From contig NC_136017.1 of the NCBI RefSeq assembly GCF_048128805.1, positions 10,767,807-10,831,806 on the forward strand: a DNA stretch of 64,000 bases. The letters are read 5' to 3'. Of the stretch, positions 60,892-64,000 are shown piece by piece. The translations under genes were made by a program, and so were the position numbers. This stretch comes from Centroberyx gerrardi. Taxonomy: Eukaryota > Chordata > Actinopteri > Beryciformes > Berycidae. The notes under the pieces are model-generated. The model did not search any database and was not told the DNA's origin. It worked only from the letters and a program-made list of their open reading frames with translations. The first letter of the stretch is position 1, and every line of letters begins with the position of its first letter.

Positions 60892-61118
60892 CGCAGGATA
60901 GAGATCCCAAACGTGAGCGCAAGTGCTCTGCCTCCTCCAGGAGCCCGACATGGTCGCCTCCGCACCTCTCTGACACGGGAGAGCGGCGCTACCTGTGCTG
61001 TCGTCTGCCCGGGAATGCCGAGAGTGATGCTGCTGTTACCGCACCGAGCTCCGGCTCCAGCTCCAGTCGGCGAGCAGCTGAGACCGCAAGCAGCTGAGTT
61101 TAATTGGGTTGAATTGAG
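60892..61118 (-). other. Candidate 5' exon (UTR or short coding) upstream of vangl1
   Basis: A strong acceptor-like tract (CTTCCTCTCACCCTCCCCGCAG) ends at 61119 and a TGCG/GTGAGT donor ends at 60892. The block is GC-rich with several CpGs. An ATG at 60951 in GACC context opens 20 codons (MSGSWRRQSTCAHVWDLYPA) that reach the donor in phase 0, matching the phase of vangl1 exon 51689. It could instead be a first exon whose start lies above 61118. No product is recognised. Confidence 0.3.
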
Positions 61119-64000
61119 CTGCGGGGAGGGTGAGAGGAAGGTGAAGCGGTGGGAGGTTGGGGGGCGCAAGCGAGGGGAGTGCGAGCATTTTCGTAGGACT
61201 GCCCGATGTCGGGAAATAATCGCATCACGGTTGCTTTAGCAGATATTCCAGCTGCAACATGAACTGCTATGCAATTTAAAGTCTATTTTAAATTTAGCTC
61301 TTTAATGTGGTTTGAAACACCTTCAGTACAATCTTAGTGGTTAGAGTAGTTAGAGGAACAGATGACTCAGTGAGGTTATTATGCTTCATAGGCATACTTG
61401 TACAAGAAGGACTCAACATGATGGATATCAGAGGCTGTTAACGGTCCAGCTTTGGATGTAAGCTACAAAGCTTGCGTAATCAGTTGCCAGTCATGCAAAA
61501 CAGACTGCTTTAGGTGTATTGTTAGCCAAATAGTCTTTCGCTACTTCCATGCCGGAAAGCACATGATCTCTGCACAAATGCACACGTCAACTGGAGAGCA
61601 CAGGGGCAATGGACTGAGCAACATGCCTTCAAAAACACAATTAGCTCAACAGATATGATCAAGCCTGTACATGTAGCCATAGGGGGGACAACACCAAACA
61701 GAAACGCACAAACACACACACACCAGTGACTGCACTTTATTCCCACCAAACCCAAATGCAAATCACAAAAACACACACAGGCAATATAACGTTCTTCCTC
61801 TCTATTGCACAAACACTGACACACACCTAGAAATAAACCCGGCTCCATTTTCTCTTTCCAACAAACTTCCAACCCCAACTGTTTGTTGGGGTGGGAGGGA
61901 GGGTGCTAATTCCCAAAGAATGCCTTATGGTTTAAAAATATCACCTTTCTCCTGTGTGACAACTCACACAATGCCGTTCCACAACACACTAAGCTACAAA
62001 GCTGGCTGGCTGCGTTCGCCTGAGCTATGTCAATTCAGCTCTCGCTATCCACCCCGATATCCAGTTACACACAACCATAACACCAGGATAAATCGACCCA
62101 ATTTCTCTGATCACTTCGCGTCTATCCTTGTATAGTATGCTCATACCTCCATCCTTGCTATACCCACCTCCATTGTCCTTGATAACCACACCAGCCGGCA
62201 ACGTACAGCACAGCAGGACCTGCCTCAGACATCTATTGATATCACACTCTCCCAGCAAGAGATCTGGGAGTATTGAGTGCATTTTTCATGTTAACGCATT
62301 AGCATACAGCCTGGAGCTTTGGCCTGCCTCCCCAAGTAGGAGCAACCTGCTGCAGGAGTTTTGTTCAAACATATCAAGCAATTAAACAGGGAACATACAG
62401 AGAGATTTATGCTTGGAAACACCAGTGGGGGAAGAGATTAGAAACTGACTATGAAGCTCAAGTCAACTTCTTGAATTCCAAGTACTGGAACCAGTCAGAA
62501 CCCATTTACAATTGGAATTGAAATCTCTTTGCAAAGCATTGGACACCCGGCCCCTTTTAACCACAATGAAGATGATTTTTGTAGGCATGAATGGAAAAAT
62601 CAGATTCCAATACTTTGTGGTTCACGCCAATCTTAAATGTGGCTTAGAGTTATTTTGGAAGCATCTTCTATGATAAAACTTTGATACATCTTCTATGTGC
62701 CATCTCAGAAAGTTTTCTTATCCACTTACGCAAACATACAAACACCATCTATTGATGGCATTAGCACCTTCTTAACAATTCTATGCCTGGCTTAGTCTCC
62801 AGCCGTGCCTCCGACACATTTACATTACTTATAATTCCTGCGGCGGGGGCATCACAGACACATCACAGACATGTGAAACTCCTCTGCTGGATTGTGAGGA
62901 CATCCCAGCCTGCAGCGATGTGCTGCACTGTCAGCCAAGCCTCTGATTAAGTCCCAGCAGTGGAGTAATGAGCACAGTGCTGCACAGCGCGACTCTGAGA
63001 CAGACTGATACACACAGACACAAAGCGTACACATAGCAGGAACATATGCACGAAGGCAGGCCCGAGTGCACACACACACACAGACACACACAAGGATTTG
63101 TGCTGAGCCTCTCTCTCAGTGGAATCGGTGGCCCTGATTACTCAAACTAAAGCCAAACACTCCCCACCCTGTCAGCAGCACTACTGCAGGCCACGGCATG
63201 AATAAGACATGAAGAGCAAAATACTAAGGACGGCTGCGCTCTGTGGCAAATCCTGTCATGTGTTAAAATTAGACCCACACACAGACAAAGAAAACATAAA
63301 AGTCACACACACACACACACACACACACCAGGGGCACTGCTAACGAGTCTTGCCATGAGGGGAAAGTGAGCGCCAAGTGGGTCAGTAAACGATGGTGAAC
63401 GGTGGATGGTCTGTGTGTGTTTGCATTCGTCATCATCTTTTGCTTTTAAGTGTGTTTAACACTTGATGAAGGCCACTGCGCCAGACAGTGGTTTGGCTTA
63501 TAGATTAGGTCATTCCTGTCTGTCTGGCTGTCTGTGTGTTAAAATCTCCATCTCTTATTCCATTAAACTCATTCGATTCCTGCCAGCAGCCAAGTGTTAA
63601 GGTCCCAGTTTTCTAAGCGCGCTGGAAGATTAACTGCCCACATTTCACACAGCAGACAATCGATCAGCTGCTCATCAAAATGCCATGAAAGTTTCCCCCT
63701 TAGTCTATAACCTGAAAGCTATCCTAATAAAGCACAGCGGCACAGATAAAGGTTATTCCAATACGGGTAATGGATGTGAATAGCAGTTATTCGTCTGAAT
63801 CCAAATCATGAGTGGATTGATATCTATGACCGTGTACACACTACTAAAAAACTCCATGGACTGATCCAGAAAAGAGACAGGCAGAAGTAAAGGGGACAGT
63901 CTTCTGACTCATTCTGACCTGGAGGACTACATGCTGTCAACATCCACCGAGCTGAATAGCTGTTTTCAGCTCTAAACAACCAATCTCAATGAGATCAAAT
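61119..64000. other. Right-hand spacer
   Basis: No exon is supported on either strand. (CA)n tracts occur near 61700-61730, 63067-63090 and 63306-63330. The longest frames lack domains. If the usual vangl1 N-terminal exon exists it is probably to the right of this window. Confidence 0.45.

Noticed and set aside
62025-62282. 85-codon minus-strand frame with protein-like text
   Set aside because: Composition is plausible but I recognise no family and see no matching acceptor and donor pair; left out of the features.

Overview
This is vertebrate nuclear DNA, almost certainly from a teleost fish. Genes are split into small exons with GT/AG introns, long (CA)n and (GA)n microsatellites are frequent, and fish-type miniature transposons lie in introns and spacers. 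No bacterial, viral or organellar gene organisation is visible. I spliced the genes by hand, checking reading phase and splice dinucleotides at every junction; exon coordinates are in each entry.

Layout, left to right. (1) 439-4285, minus: the first two coding exons of an ABCC4/MRP4-like ABC transporter, continuing off the left edge. (2) 10531-17205, minus: timmdc1, complete, 7 coding exons plus an upstream untranslated exon (336 codons before the stop). (3) 19530-26019, minus: poglut1, complete, 11 exons, 388 residues, with an ER signal peptide and a C-terminal RTEL. (4) 26929-33278, plus: casq2, complete, 11 exons, 411 residues, head-to-head with poglut1 and 909 bp from it. (5) 38814-51689, minus: vangl1, six exons running from the DDNWGE motif to the stop, tail-to-tail with casq2. 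Its N-terminal coding exon is not recognisable, but two phase-compatible candidate 5' exons lie at 59.35-59.52 kb (with a TATA box) and 60.89-61.12 kb.

The genes do not form a pathway. Poglut1 is an ER O-glucosyltransferase for EGF repeats, Casq2 the SR calcium buffer, Vangl1 a planar-polarity membrane protein, Timmdc1 a complex I assembly factor and Abcc4 an efflux pump. Casq2-vangl1 and timmdc1-poglut1 are both pairs that are also neighbours in human, but on different chromosomes, so the window joins separate human synteny blocks.

The most unusual items are: four degenerate tandem copies of the start of vangl1 exon 5 plus its upstream intron; a 942-bp foldback element with a 6-bp target duplication in a timmdc1 intron; several splice acceptors abutting microsatellites; a short acidic-tailed reading frame with a poly(A) signal inside the ABCC4-like intron; and the unresolved vangl1 N-terminus. 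Spacers and introns otherwise hold mostly repeats.
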